This document shows positions 18,431-27,800 of a DNA stretch of 64,000 bases, piece after piece. The position numbers and the translations under genes are program-made. The stretch is from an uncultured Anderseniella sp. (GTDB lineage: Bacteria > Pseudomonadota > Alphaproteobacteria > Rhizobiales > Aestuariivirgaceae). The stretch is taken from assembly GCA_947488295.1 (NCBI GenBank), contig CANKYU010000002.1:186001-250000 (forward strand). Reading direction: 5' to 3'. The notes under the pieces were generated by a model. The model did not search any database. It was not told the DNA's origin and saw only the letters and a list, made by a program, of their open reading frames with translations. The stretch's first letter is position 1, and the number at the start of each line of letters is the position of its first letter.

Positions 18431-18787
18431 ATGGGCGACGATCGTAAAAAGTCATCGCCCGAGCGACTTGAGAAACTTGGAGACCGTCTGACAAAAGCGC
18501 AAGTCTCGGTGGACGAGCGCAACAGGCCCAGGCAACGGCAACCCAACGCGCTTGGGTTTGCCTTCCGGATTACCACGGAGCTGGTTGCAGCGGTGGCGGT
18601 CGGGGTTGCAATCGGGTGGGGTCTCGACAAATGGCTGGACAGCAAGCCGTGGTTTCTCATCATGTTCTTCTTTCTGGGTGTTGCTGCCGGCGTCATGAAC
18701 GTCTATAGGATCACGCAATCCACTGGTGGTGACGGGGATATTCCAAAATCCAGGCTGCCATCGGTGAAAGACGACGACGATGATTGA
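18431..18787 (+). CDS. atpI: AtpI/AtpZ-family F0 assembly protein
   Basis: 118 residues with a charged N-terminus and two membrane helices (about 45-64 and 72-92; LGFAFRITTELVAAVAVGVAIGW is the start of the first, then WFLIMFFFLGVAAGVMNVYR). The FRITTEL-x-VGVxIGW pattern defines the AtpZ/AtpI family, which helps assemble the c-ring and may carry Mg or Ca. The C-terminus is acidic (KDDDDD). It is the first gene of the operon, 68 bases before atpB. Confidence 0.88.
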   Translation: MGDDRKKSSPERLEKLGDRLTKAQVSVDERNRPRQRQPNALGFAFRITTELVAAVAVGVAIGWGLDKWLDSKPWFLIMFFFLGVAAGVMNVYRITQSTGGDGDIPKSRLPSVKDDDDD

Positions 18788-18855
18788 TGTAACGGCCCGG
18801 CAATCGAGGCTTCAGTGCATCGATAGGGTCAACAGGTTAAAAAGGGGCTGGATGC

Positions 18856-19629
18856 GTGGCCAGTAATACCTCACAGGGCAGCGAAGGCGGGCTGGCGCTC
18901 GACCCGATGCACCAGTTCGAGATTTCTCGTATAATTCCGATCAAGTTCGGCGGCATTGATGCGTCGTTTACCAATTCCAGCCTGTGGATGGTTCTGACGG
19001 TGATTGCAGTTTCTGCATTGCTTCTGCTGGGAACCAAGCGGATTGTACCGAGCCGGCTGCAATCGGTTGGTGAGATGATCTATGAGTTCATTTCCAACAT
19101 GGTTCGCGATACGATGGGCGACGAGGGACGCAAGTTCTTTCCGTTCATCCTGACATTGTTCTGTTTCATTCTCGGCGCCAACATGCTTGGCCTGTTCGCG
19201 CTTCCGGTGCTGCTGCATCCGTTTACCGTCACCAGCCACATCATCGTGACGTTTGCCCTTGCCGCCCTGGTCTGGGTCGGCGCAACCGTTTACGGCTTCT
19301 ACAAGCACGGCCTCGGCTATCTCAAACTGTTCGCGCCATCCGGCACGCCGCCGATCATGCTGCCGCTTCTGGTGCCGATTGAAGTGATTTCCTACCTGTC
19401 GCGCCCGGTCAGCCTTTCGGTGCGTCTGTTCGCCAACATGATGGCGGGGCATACCATGCTGAAAGTGTTCGCCACATTCGTCGTGGCACTGGGATGGTTC
19501 GGCGTCATTCCACTGGCCGTGATGGTCGGGTTCACCGGACTTGAGGTCCTCATTGCTTTCCTGCAGGCCTTCGTCTTCGCCATTCTTTCGTGCATGTACA
19601 TCAACGACGCATTGCACCCAAGTCACTGA
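18856..19629 (+). CDS. atpB: F0 ATP synthase subunit a
   Basis: 257 residues with the five to six membrane helices of subunit a, which forms the two proton half-channels next to the c-ring. The stretch [20 protein letters not shown] contains the essential arginine, followed by [12 protein letters not shown]; the last helix region is [21 protein letters not shown]. The start is GTG with AGGGG upstream; an ATG four bases earlier is out of frame and stops at once. Confidence 0.96.
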   Translation: MASNTSQGSEGGLALDPMHQFEISRIIPIKFGGIDASFTNSSLWMVLTVIAVSALLLLGTKRIVPSRLQSVGEMIYEFISNMVRDTMGDEGRKFFPFILTLFCFILGANMLGLFALPVLLHPFTVTSHIIVTFALAALVWVGATVYGFYKHGLGYLKLFAPSGTPPIMLPLLVPIEVISYLSRPVSLSVRLFANMMAGHTMLKVFATFVVALGWFGVIPLAVMVGFTGLEVLIAFLQAFVFAILSCMYINDALHPSH

Positions 19630-19680
19630 GTAATTTTTCCTAGCCTTTCAACTACATCACTCAAACGGGAGTTATTTAAA

Positions 19681-19908
19681 ATGGAACCTGAAGCAGCAAA
19701 ACTGATCGGCGCAGGTATCGCCGCTGTTGCAATGGCCGGTGCCGGTGTCGGTATCGGTAATATCTTCGGCAGCTATCTGCAGGGCGCACTTCGCAACCCG
19801 GCAGCCGCTGACAGCCAGCGCACCAACCTGTTCATCGGCTTCGCGCTCGCAGAAGCAACCGGCCTGTTCGGCCTGCTGATCAGCTTCATCCTGCTGTTCG
19901 GCGTCTAG
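19681..19908 (+). CDS. atpE: F0 ATP synthase subunit c
   Basis: 75-residue hairpin protein of the c-ring. Helix one carries the glycine-rich GAGIAAVAMAGAGVGIGNIFG, the polar loop is LRNPAA, and helix two has the proton-carrying glutamate at position 58 (GFALAEATGLFGLL). Glutamate and no Na-binding Gln/Ser set point to proton coupling. Many copies per enzyme are needed, and the strong hairpin just after the gene may help raise its mRNA level. Confidence 0.97.
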   Translation: MEPEAAKLIGAGIAAVAMAGAGVGIGNIFGSYLQGALRNPAAADSQRTNLFIGFALAEATGLFGLLISFILLFGV

Positions 19909-19926
19909 TCATTCGTCATTGATCTC

Positions 19927-19962
19927 GCCGGATTTGCGGATTTTCCGCACCGGCGGATTTTT
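19927..19962 (+). terminator. Strong hairpin plus T-run between atpE and atpF' (attenuator or mRNA stabiliser)
   Basis: GCCGG (19927-19931) pairs with CCGGC (19950-19954) and TGCGGA (19935-19940) with TCCGCA (19944-19949), leaving a three-base loop and a three-base bulge. GGA and five Ts follow (19958-19962). This is terminator-like but lies inside an operon, so it probably acts as a partial terminator or a 3'-end stabiliser that gives more atpE mRNA than atpF mRNA. Confidence 0.65.
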
Positions 19963-20024
19963 GCGATTGAGACTGGCAAATCCACCTGCCGCCCCGATTG
20001 GCGGTCAGACAGGAGACCGGCATC

Positions 20025-20510
20025 ATGCCGCAACTTATCGTAGCAGACTTTCTGCCACAGCTTATCTGGCTGGCGATCACATTCGGTGCGCTTTACTTCA
20101 TCATCTCACGCTTGGCGATCCCCAAAATCGGCAGCGTGATTGAACAGCGTCACGGCCGCATCGCTGCTGATGTCGCCGAAGCCTCACGGCTCAAGGAAGA
20201 TACCGAAAAGGCCATCGAGACCTATGAGGCGGCACTTGCCGAAGCACGCGCCAGTGCGCACGTGATCGTGAGCGAAAACCGCGCTCAGATGACCGCTGAA
20301 ATCAACAAGGAAGCAGCCGCACTTGACGAGCGGCTGGCCAAGAAGCTGGCGGAAGCGGAAGTTTCGATTGCCAAGACACGTGATGCCGCCATGGCGCAGG
20401 TAACCGGCATCGCCCAGGATACCACGGAAGCCATTGTTACCGAGCTTCTCGGCAAGAAACCGGCAAAAGCGGCAATCTCCTCGGCGGTATCTTCCGCTGC
20501 GAAGGGTTAG
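20025..20510 (+). CDS. F0 ATP synthase subunit b' (second b-type subunit)
   Basis: 161 residues: a short N-terminal part, one membrane helix (FLPQLIWLAITFGALYFIIS) and a long amphipathic coiled coil. It pairs with the neighbouring b subunit to form a heterodimeric peripheral stalk, as in photosynthetic bacteria and most Alphaproteobacteria; the motif LPQLIWL after the start is usual for b'. AGGAGA at 20011-20016 clearly selects ATG 20025; the more distal start at 19998 is unlikely. The symbol varies between databases (atpF', atpG, atpX), so none is given. Confidence 0.92.
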   Translation: MPQLIVADFLPQLIWLAITFGALYFIISRLAIPKIGSVIEQRHGRIAADVAEASRLKEDTEKAIETYEAALAEARASAHVIVSENRAQMTAEINKEAAALDERLAKKLAEAEVSIAKTRDAAMAQVTGIAQDTTEAIVTELLGKKPAKAAISSAVSSAAKG

Positions 20511-20519
20511 GATCAAGTC

Positions 20520-21005
20520 ATGTTAAGTCAACCTGATTTCTGGGTCGGTGTTTCCTTCGTCCTGTTCATTGTGCTGCTGGTGTACCTGAAAGTGCCGGGC
20601 ATGGCGGCCAAGGCGCTTGATGAGCGCGCTGATGCCATCCAGCATGAACTGGATGAGGCAAAGCGGTTGCGTGAAGAAGCCCAAGCCGTGCTGGCTGAGT
20701 ACGAGCGCAAGAAGATCGAAGCTGAAGCCGACGCCGAAAAGATCGTTGCACTGGCCAAGCGGGAAGCTGAAATCTACGGCGAGGAAGCCCGCCGCAAGAT
20801 GCAGGAACAGATCGAACGCCGCAGCCGCCTGGCCGAACAGAAAATCGCGCAGGCCGAAGTCGCAGCAGTCAAGGATGTACGGGCAGCAGCGGCAGACCTT
20901 GCCGTGGAGGCTGCAACCCGCGTGCTTGGAGCCGAAGTCAAGGGGGCGACGGCATCGGGTCTTATCGACGGGTCCATTGCGGCTGTCCGCAAGCAACTGA
21001 ACTAG
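20520..21005 (+). CDS. atpF: F0 ATP synthase subunit b
   Basis: 161 residues with an N-terminal membrane helix ([20 protein letters not shown]) and a long charged coiled coil ending in [11 protein letters not shown]. It forms the peripheral stalk with b'. The gene starts nine bases after the b' stop codon and is followed by a clear intrinsic terminator, so this operon encodes only F0; the F1 genes must be elsewhere, as usual in Alphaproteobacteria. Confidence 0.95.
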   Translation: MLSQPDFWVGVSFVLFIVLLVYLKVPGMAAKALDERADAIQHELDEAKRLREEAQAVLAEYERKKIEAEADAEKIVALAKREAEIYGEEARRKMQEQIERRSRLAEQKIAQAEVAAVKDVRAAAADLAVEAATRVLGAEVKGATASGLIDGSIAAVRKQLN

Positions 21006-21043
21006 ATCGCTGCACGGCAGGTCCGCCAGCACTGAACAGTCGA

Positions 21044-21080
21044 ACCCCCGGCCCTTTTCCAGGTACGGGGGTTTGTTTTA
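21044..21080 (+). terminator. Intrinsic terminator of the F0 operon
   Basis: AACCCCCG (21044-21051) and CGGGGGTT (21067-21074) form a perfect eight-pair stem around a 15-base loop, followed by TTTGTTTT from the stem end to 21080. Confidence 0.85.
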
Positions 21081-21193
21081 CAGTGACCCGCAAATCAAGG
21101 GGGTCTGCGACCAGAGGGAAACTTGACAACACTGCCTGTGACCTCCCATGTACACCAACATATTGTCTCTGCTTTGAAACGGAACCAGTGGCC

Positions 21194-22183
21194 ATGACCA
21201 ACCAGCTTCCCGACCTTAAGGTTTACCTTGCAGCCCCGCGCGGCTTCTGCGCCGGAGTGGTGCGCGCCATCGACATTGTTGAGCGCGCCCTGGAACTGCA
21301 CGGAAAACCTGTCTATGTGCGCCATGAAATCGTTCACAACAAATACGTGGTGGAGGACCTGAAACAGAAAGGCGCCATCTTCGTGGAAGAACTGGATGAA
21401 GTGCCCGATGGCGACCGCCCGGTGATCTTTTCTGCCCATGGCGTGCCCAAGTCCGTGCCGGAAGCCGCCAAGACCCGCAACATGTTCTATCTGGATGCAA
21501 CCTGCCCGCTGGTCTCCAAGGTCCATATGGAGGCATCGCGCCACTTCCAGGACGGCTATGAGATCGTCCTGATCGGCCATGCCGGCCACCCGGAGGTCAT
21601 TGGCACCATGGGACAGCTGCCGGACGGCGCCATCACACTGGTGGAAGACGAAGCAGACGTTGCAGCGTTCACGCCCAAGGATGCCGACAAACTGGCCTAT
21701 ATCACCCAGACCACACTGTCGGTCGACGATACCCGCGGTATCATCGAAGCGCTCGAGAAGAAGTTCCCGAGCATTCACGGACCCCACAAGGAAGACATCT
21801 GCTACGCCACGACCAATCGTCAGGAATCAGTCAAGTCGATTGCAGACAAGTGCGACATGGTTCTGGTGGTTGGCGCCCCGAACAGCTCCAACTCACAGCG
21901 CCTGGTTGAAGTTGCCAAAACCGCAGGCTGCGGCCGGTCAATGCTGGTACAGCGTGCCTCGGAGATCGACTGGTCGGTCATGGACGGCATCAAGACGCTC
22001 GGCATAACGGCTGGCGCTTCCGCGCCGGAAGTGCTGGTCAATGAAGTGGTCGATGCATTCCGAGAGCGGTTCAATGTGAGCGTTGAAACCATCAAGACCA
22101 AGGACGAGAACGTCGAGTTCAAACTGCCCCGGCAACTGCGCCGCGAAGGTGAGCCCGGCGCCCCTGTGCGCGCAGCATCTTGA
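21194..22183 (+). CDS. ispH: 4-hydroxy-3-methylbut-2-enyl diphosphate reductase
   Basis: Last step of the MEP pathway, making IPP and DMAPP with a 4Fe-4S cluster. The three cluster cysteines are C19 ([12 protein letters not shown]), about C104 ([12 protein letters not shown]) and about C203 ([11 protein letters not shown]). [13 protein letters not shown] and SAHGVP contain the substrate histidines. 329 residues from ATG 21194; an in-frame extension to 21083 would overlap the terminator region and is unlikely. The N-terminal [13 protein letters not shown] matches the normal IspH start. rnhA follows 21 bases later, a common pairing in Rhizobiales. Confidence 0.96.
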   Translation: MTNQLPDLKVYLAAPRGFCAGVVRAIDIVERALELHGKPVYVRHEIVHNKYVVEDLKQKGAIFVEELDEVPDGDRPVIFSAHGVPKSVPEAAKTRNMFYLDATCPLVSKVHMEASRHFQDGYEIVLIGHAGHPEVIGTMGQLPDGAITLVEDEADVAAFTPKDADKLAYITQTTLSVDDTRGIIEALEKKFPSIHGPHKEDICYATTNRQESVKSIADKCDMVLVVGAPNSSNSQRLVEVAKTAGCGRSMLVQRASEIDWSVMDGIKTLGITAGASAPEVLVNEVVDAFRERFNVSVETIKTKDENVEFKLPRQLRREGEPGAPVRAAS

Positions 22184-22204
22184 TCCTGGAGCACAAGGGG
22201 TCAC

Positions 22205-22639
22205 TTGACTGACGTAACCATCTATACGGACGGCGCCTGTTCGGGAAACCCTGGACCGGGCGGCTGGGGTGCGATCCTCATGCACGGCGAGACCCGCAAG
22301 GAACTGTCCGGCGGGGAAAGTGAAACCACCAATAACCGCATGGAATTGCAGGCGGCCATCGAGGCGCTGAACGCGCTGAAACGGCCGTGCAAGGTGGCGT
22401 TGTACACGGACTCGGTTTATGTCCGCGACGGCATCACCAAGTGGATTCAGGGCTGGCAGCGCAATGGCTGGCGCACTGCGGCAAAGAAACCCGTCAAGAA
22501 TGCGGAACTGTGGCAGGCCCTGCAGGCAGCCCTGCAGCCGCACGACATCGACTGGCACTGGGTCAAGGGCCACGCCGGACACCCGGAAAACGAACGCGCC
22601 GACGAACTGGCCCGAGCCGGGATGGCACCCTACAAATAA
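22205..22639 (+). CDS. rnhA: Ribonuclease HI
   Basis: 144 residues, the usual length of single-domain bacterial RNase HI. The catalytic acids are D9 ([16 protein letters not shown]), E47 (NNRMELQAA), D69 (YTDSVYV) and D133 (ERADELA), with the proton-shuttle histidine H123 in VKGHAG. The start is TTG with AAGGGG seven bases before it. Together with rnhB at 2825 the window encodes both RNase H types. A bidirectional terminator follows. Confidence 0.96.
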   Translation: MTDVTIYTDGACSGNPGPGGWGAILMHGETRKELSGGESETTNNRMELQAAIEALNALKRPCKVALYTDSVYVRDGITKWIQGWQRNGWRTAAKKPVKNAELWQALQAALQPHDIDWHWVKGHAGHPENERADELARAGMAPYK

Positions 22640-22646
22640 ATAAAAA

Positions 22647-22673
22647 CCCGCATTCAATGCGGGCTTTCTGTTT
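22647..22673. terminator. Bidirectional terminator between rnhA and the peroxiredoxin gene
   Basis: CCCGCAT (22647-22653) and ATGCGGG (22657-22663) form a seven-pair stem with a TCA loop. Rightwards it is followed by CTTTCTGTTT. Leftwards it is followed by TTTTTATTTATT, which is the better T-run. It can end both converging operons. Confidence 0.8.
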
Positions 22674-22694
22674 GTTGCAGCAATTGAGTACCGG

Positions 22695-23180
22695 TTACAG
22701 CGCGGCGAGAATTTTCTCGGCGCTTGACGCCTCTGCCGAACTCGGTACTTCCTCAAGATTCAGCACGCTAACCACGCCGTCATCCACCAGCATGGCATAG
22801 CGCTGCGAGCGAACGCCAAGGCCCAGAGCAGACGCATCCAGTTCCATGCCGATCGCCTTGGTGAAATTGGCACTGCCGTCGGCCAGGAACGTCACTGCAT
22901 CCCCGGCGCCGGACTGGTCAGCCCAGGCATTAAGAACAAACACATCATTGACAGATACGCAGGCAATGGTGTCGACACCCTTGGCCTTCAGATCTGCAGC
23001 ATGAGTGACAAAGCCCGGCAGGTGCTTCATGTGGCAGGTCGGCGTGAAGGCACCCGGTACGGCAAACAGGACAACCTTGCGACCGTCAAACACATCTGCG
23101 GTGGTCATCTGGGTAGGCCCTTCAGCGGTCATTGTCGTGAAGGTTGCTTCGGGCAGTTTATCGCCAACAGAAATGCTCAT
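22695..23180 (-). CDS. Peroxiredoxin, Prx5/hybrid type
   Basis: 161-residue thiol peroxidase. The peroxidatic cysteine is C49 in VPGAFTPTCH, the conserved Prx5 active site; the downstream MKHLPGFVTHAADLKAKGVD and the strand ending RYAMLVDDGVV are also typical. A second cysteine, C74 (IACVSV), is not at the usual resolving position, so turnover probably uses glutathione or glutaredoxin as in plant PrxII. Cytoplasmic, no signal peptide. It lies 61 bases after the DsbD-N-like gene on the same strand. Confidence 0.92.
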   Translation of the reverse strand: MSISVGDKLPEATFTTMTAEGPTQMTTADVFDGRKVVLFAVPGAFTPTCHMKHLPGFVTHAADLKAKGVDTIACVSVNDVFVLNAWADQSGAGDAVTFLADGSANFTKAIGMELDASALGLGVRSQRYAMLVDDGVVSVLNLEEVPSSAEASSAEKILAAL

Positions 23181-23241
23181 GGATCACTCACTTGTTAAAA
23201 GGAAACTGGAAACGTGCGGTACAAATGTCAGGGCATCAGGT

Positions 23242-24078
23242 CTACTGCAGCACGCCTTCATGGACAAGGCCCGTATCGCCGTCGGCGATTGTCAGCCGGA
23301 CAGGTTTTCCGGCCAGTGAAACAGCATCACCGTAACTGTCGACGGCAATCCGCCATGTGCTGGTATCGCCCGACTGGCTGAGCAGTTCAGGTTTACGGAA
23401 GTAGGAATTGCCCGCTACCTCTACAAAGATATCCGCCTCAGCCGGGGACTTGAGACCTTTCAGGGACACCTCCAGCGCGCGTTTGCCAGCCATCTCAACC
23501 TGCTTGAGCGATGTAACGGCAAGCCGGTCCGCATCGGCATCGACCGGCACGGTTGCACGCGCGACCCTGAGACGGAACTTGTCGGAGGCTGACACGGTAC
23601 CTGCATCAATGCCGACTTTCACCTGCGCCTGTACCGGTACGCAAATGTCGTTGCACACCGCATAGAATATTTTCAGGTCCAGCATGGCGGGCTTTGACGG
23701 ATCTGCCGGTTTGACATCGACCGGAAAAACCACCTCCGTCTTGTAGCCGATGCCTTCGCCGTTTTCGTCGGTGAAACGATGCGGCAAGGGCATCATGACC
23801 GTTGTAGCTGCGACATTTTCCGATCCCGACCAGTCGAAACTTGGCGGCACTCCGCCATCACCCGGCACCCGCCAATATGTCTTCCACCCCTTTTGCATCG
23901 TGATGTAGACGCCACTGTGCCAGACGCCGGACTGCTCGCCGGCATTCATCAGCCGCAACGAGGTGTAGGGCGAGGAAAACTCCCGTGTCGGCTCTTCGCC
24001 GGCAGTCGCCAGCGCCGACGTTGAGACAAGGCCCGCGCCGAGCAGCGTTATGAGGATGATATGGCGAACTGTTTTCAT
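23242..24078 (-). CDS. Secreted DsbD N-terminal-domain-like protein
   Basis: 278 residues with a signal peptide (MKTVRHIILITLLGAGLV, cleavage near ATA-GEE). It resembles the periplasmic N-terminal domain of DsbD/ScsB (PF11412 type): WKTYWRVPGDGGVPPSFDW, PLPHRFTDENGEGIGYK and the pair of cysteines in FYAVCNDICVPVQ. There are no membrane helices and no thioredoxin domain, so it cannot be a complete DsbD; it probably takes electrons from a separate DsbD/CcdA-like partner. Its pairing with a peroxiredoxin and YqgE is widespread in Rhizobiales. AGGTGG lies just before the ATG. Confidence 0.82.
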   Translation of the reverse strand: MKTVRHIILITLLGAGLVSTSALATAGEEPTREFSSPYTSLRLMNAGEQSGVWHSGVYITMQKGWKTYWRVPGDGGVPPSFDWSGSENVAATTVMMPLPHRFTDENGEGIGYKTEVVFPVDVKPADPSKPAMLDLKIFYAVCNDICVPVQAQVKVGIDAGTVSASDKFRLRVARATVPVDADADRLAVTSLKQVEMAGKRALEVSLKGLKSPAEADIFVEVAGNSYFRKPELLSQSGDTSTWRIAVDSYGDAVSLAGKPVRLTIADGDTGLVHEGVLQ

Positions 24079-24222
24079 GCCACCTGTCTAGCAGCAAATT
24101 CGCTATCACCGCCATTAAACCGATATCAAATTAATGCGAGAACCGGCACATCGACATTTGCCCGATACTCCTTACAGGTGCTATTCTTTCATCTGCTGGA
24201 CAAACTTGGGGTCAGGAGCTGG

Positions 24223-24810
24223 ATGACTGAGCAATATCTCGATGGCAAGATGTTGATTGCAATGCCCGGCATCGGAGACGACCGGTTTGAGCGGGCTGTC
24301 ATATTTGTGTGCGCCCATTCCAGGGATGGTGCCATGGGACTGGTGGTCAATCATCAGGTCGACAGTCTGTCGTTTGGCGGACTTCTGGAGCGCCTCGACC
24401 TGGTTGATGATGACAACGCAATCCGCCTGCCGGAGAGCATTGCCTCAACCCGTGTGCTGCAAGGCGGGCCGGTCGAAACAAGTCGTGGTTTCGTATTGCA
24501 CTCGAGAGACTATTTCAGTGCTGAAAGCACGTTGGGCGTCGACAGCAATATCGGATTGACGGCAACGCTTGACGTGCTGCGGGCCATTGCGCGTGGTGAA
24601 GGACCGCGCAGATCGCTTCTGGCCCTGGGTTATACAGGCTGGGGGCCCGGACAACTGGAAAGCGAAATCCGGCAAAACGGATGGCTGCATTGTGAAGCCG
24701 ATGAAGGATTGCTGTTCGACAGCGACCTGGACACGAAATACCAGTCAGCGCTCGCCCGCATCGGGGTCAGTGAGGCCATGTTGTCAGGTGGACATTTCGG
24801 CAACGCCTGA
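24223..24810 (+). CDS. YqgE/AlgH family protein (UPF0301)
   Basis: 195 residues. LDGKMLIAMPGIGDDRFERAVIFV near the start, then GAMGLVVNHQ, VLQGGPVETSRGFVLHS and LLALGYTGWGPGQLESEI are the family signatures. The fold is known but the function is not settled; AlgH was linked to alginate regulation in Pseudomonas. The true start is ATG 24223 with AGGAG nine bases before it; the frame is open back to 24061 but that part overlaps the divergent gene. It is convergent with the GGDEF-EAL gene. Confidence 0.92.
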   Translation: MTEQYLDGKMLIAMPGIGDDRFERAVIFVCAHSRDGAMGLVVNHQVDSLSFGGLLERLDLVDDDNAIRLPESIASTRVLQGGPVETSRGFVLHSRDYFSAESTLGVDSNIGLTATLDVLRAIARGEGPRRSLLALGYTGWGPGQLESEIRQNGWLHCEADEGLLFDSDLDTKYQSALARIGVSEAMLSGGHFGNA

Positions 24811-24868
24811 CATGCCATGCTGATAGCCATAGGCTCGCGTTAACGGGTTCATCTGAAGCCGTATTCTG

Positions 24869-27800
24869 TCAGGCAGCATTGGTTCCCTTGGCCTTTTTGG
24901 CCACGCCGCGTTTTTTTCTGGCCGCGGCCTTTTTCGCAGGCCGCTTTCTTGCAGCCCTGGTTTTCTTGGGCTTGTCCTGCGCCTGAGGCCGGCATGGCCG
25001 GTCTTTTTCCGTCGTGTCCTGCGCAGCCTCGGCTGCCCCGTTCGTTGTCTTTCTCGCCACCGGTTTTTCAGCAGCCCGGGTGTCCGGTTTTTCAGCGGTC
25101 TTCTGACGCTCGCCTTGCGCCTCGGATTGCTTTTCAGCAGCCGGTTCCGGCTTTTCCGGAGCCGGGTCGGTTATTGCAGGCTTCGACGCCTTCGCAGGTT
25201 CTGGTGCCGGTGCAGATGGTGGTTCCGCCGCCGGTTTTGGCGGTTGCTTCAGCTCTTCCACAGGTTCCGGCGCAGGTGCAGGGCGAGGTTCCGGTTTTGG
25301 CCTAGCCTCAACTTCCGGTCTCCTGAGTGCAACAGGCGCCATGGGCGGTATCGGCCTCGATGCTGCCGGTGCCGGCACCCGTCTTTCGTCGATGCCCGCC
25401 AGCGCATCCTTGACCTGCCGGGACACCGTTTCCAGGTCCGCTTCCGTCGTTCCCTGCCCGCGTACGGGGTACTCAATCGGCGCTGGCTCTTCGTCCGCCA
25501 CCTCATCCGAGGCAATCGGTTCGGTCTCTTCTTGCGGTCCTTCTATCGCCTGTTGCTCATACGCAGGATTTGCGACCCTGGGAGCCCACGGTGCAGGGTG
25601 GAAATCATAAGGTGACCATGGTGCCAGGCTTTCCACCTCCGGCTCGAACTCCGGCTCCACGGCGATGGATGCAGGAGGGACAACAGGCTGTTTGCGCGTC
25701 AGGCGGTTCCACAGGGATGCAATACCGGACTGGCTGGACGATGTATCGCGCGATGGCGCACCAAGAGCGGCGAGCACCTGCTGAGCGTCGATGGGTTCTC
25801 CAATCAGAAATCCCTGCGCCAGGTCGCATTCCAGCGTAATCAGGTGGTTCAGCTGTTCCTGGGTCTCAACGCCTTCTGCCACCACCTGCAGTCCGAGGTC
25901 ATGGGCCAGCAGGATGATGGCATCCAGGATCACCGAACCACGATCTGTTTCAAGACCCGCCTGCAGGAAGGAACGGTCCACCTTGATGGTGTCGAACGGC
26001 AAGCGCCGCAAATAAGACAATGACGAGTAACCGGTTCCGAAATCGTCACATGAGAGTCCGATACCCAGGGCTTTCAGCCGGTCCAGCATCTGCAGCGACA
26101 ACTCCGGATTTTCCATCACCATTGTCTCGGTCACTTCCAGCTTCAGGGTGCCGGGCGCAAGCTCCTCGCGGGACAATACAGTGCGCGCCAGATGTAAAAG
26201 GCGCGGACCGGTCAACTGCGAAGACGATACATTCACGGAAACGAAAACCGGCTGCGCCGGGGTAAACATGCGCTGCCACACGCCGAGCTGGCGGGCAGAT
26301 TCGGACAACACGAACGCGCCGATATCGCCAATCAGCCCACAGCGTTCCGCAAGCGGCAGAAAACCGGAGGGCTCAAGAATTTCGCCGTCGGCCTTGCGCA
26401 AGCGAACCAGCGCTTCAAACCCGGCCAGTTGCCGGTCAGACAACCGCATGATTGGCTGATACAGGAGTTCAAAGCGCCGTTCCTGCAGCGCTTCCTGCAG
26501 ATCTTCCATGCTGAGGCCGGCAGAACTGGTTTCCTGCAACATGCCGGGCTTGTAAAACGCCACCTTGTCCTTGCCGCGCGTCTTTGCATCAAACAACGCC
26601 GTATCGGCACATCTGTGCAGCACGTCCGCCGTTTCCATTTGCGGGTCCCAGTGAGCAACACCGACGCAACAGGTCAGATAGATCTCGTTCGGCGGCACCC
26701 GTACCGGCTGGGATACGGCATGGCGAACCTGATCAACGAAAATAATCGCCGTTTCCATTACGTCCTGGTCAGAGGACGTCTCATGAATAATTGCAAACTG
26801 ATCACCGGGCATACGGGCAAGACTGCTGGTTTCCGGCAGCAGTTTTTCAATACGCCGGGAAATGGTTTTCAGCAGGCTGTCGCCAATTTCCTGGCCGAGC
26901 CGGTCGTTGACTACATTGAAGCGGTCAATATCGACAATCACGATATTGAGCTGCAGGTCGTCACTGACGATCGCCCGCTTGGTGGCTTGTGACAGGCGAT
27001 CAAGGTAGAGCGCGTAGTTGGGCAGGCCGGTAACCACGTCGAAAATTGCATCCGACAGCAGGCGATTTTGCGAATTGCGCTGCTGCGATGCATCGCTCAG
27101 CACGCCGGTCAGACGCAAACCCGTTTCAGAGCCGTTTGGAAGGGAACTGCCTTTCAGTGTGTACCAGCGATAGCGGCCATCGGCATGGCGCACCCGCAAT
27201 TGCTGCTCAAAATGCTGGTTGCCGCGCAGTTTCGCCACTTCCAGAGCGGCAAAATAGGCGTTGTGATCGTTGGGATGGATTAATGTCAGCCAGGACTTGG
27301 GATCGGTGTTGTCCAGACTGTCTTCCTCATATCCCAGCACTTTTTCCAGCTCGGTGCCGACAAAAAACGAATTGTCACCGGGCTCGTAGTCCCAGACGAC
27401 CTGCGACGCGCTGGCCAGTGCCAATGCATTGCGTTCAGCTTCCAGCGTGTCCTGTTCCGGGTTCAGTGCACTGGAGAACGCGAAATAAGCCAGAACGAAT
27501 GCCAGCGCCACCAGGACCAGCGCCAGCCCGCCCACCAGAACCGGAGAGGCAAGCTCACTGGGTGGCCGCACGATTGCAATAAAGCTCGCCGCAGCCGTCC
27601 ACAGGCCCAGAAGAACCCAGATCATGCTGGATGACTTGGCACGCACACCGCCGCGATGGGCCAGAATGGCAGATGCCACAAGCACGGTGACCACGCCGGA
27701 TGCGAAGCCGATACGGACGATCTGCTTCACCAATACCGGCTCGAAGAACGCATAGGCAGCCAGGGCAACACTGGCCCCGCCTGCAAAAATCAGCAACCCG

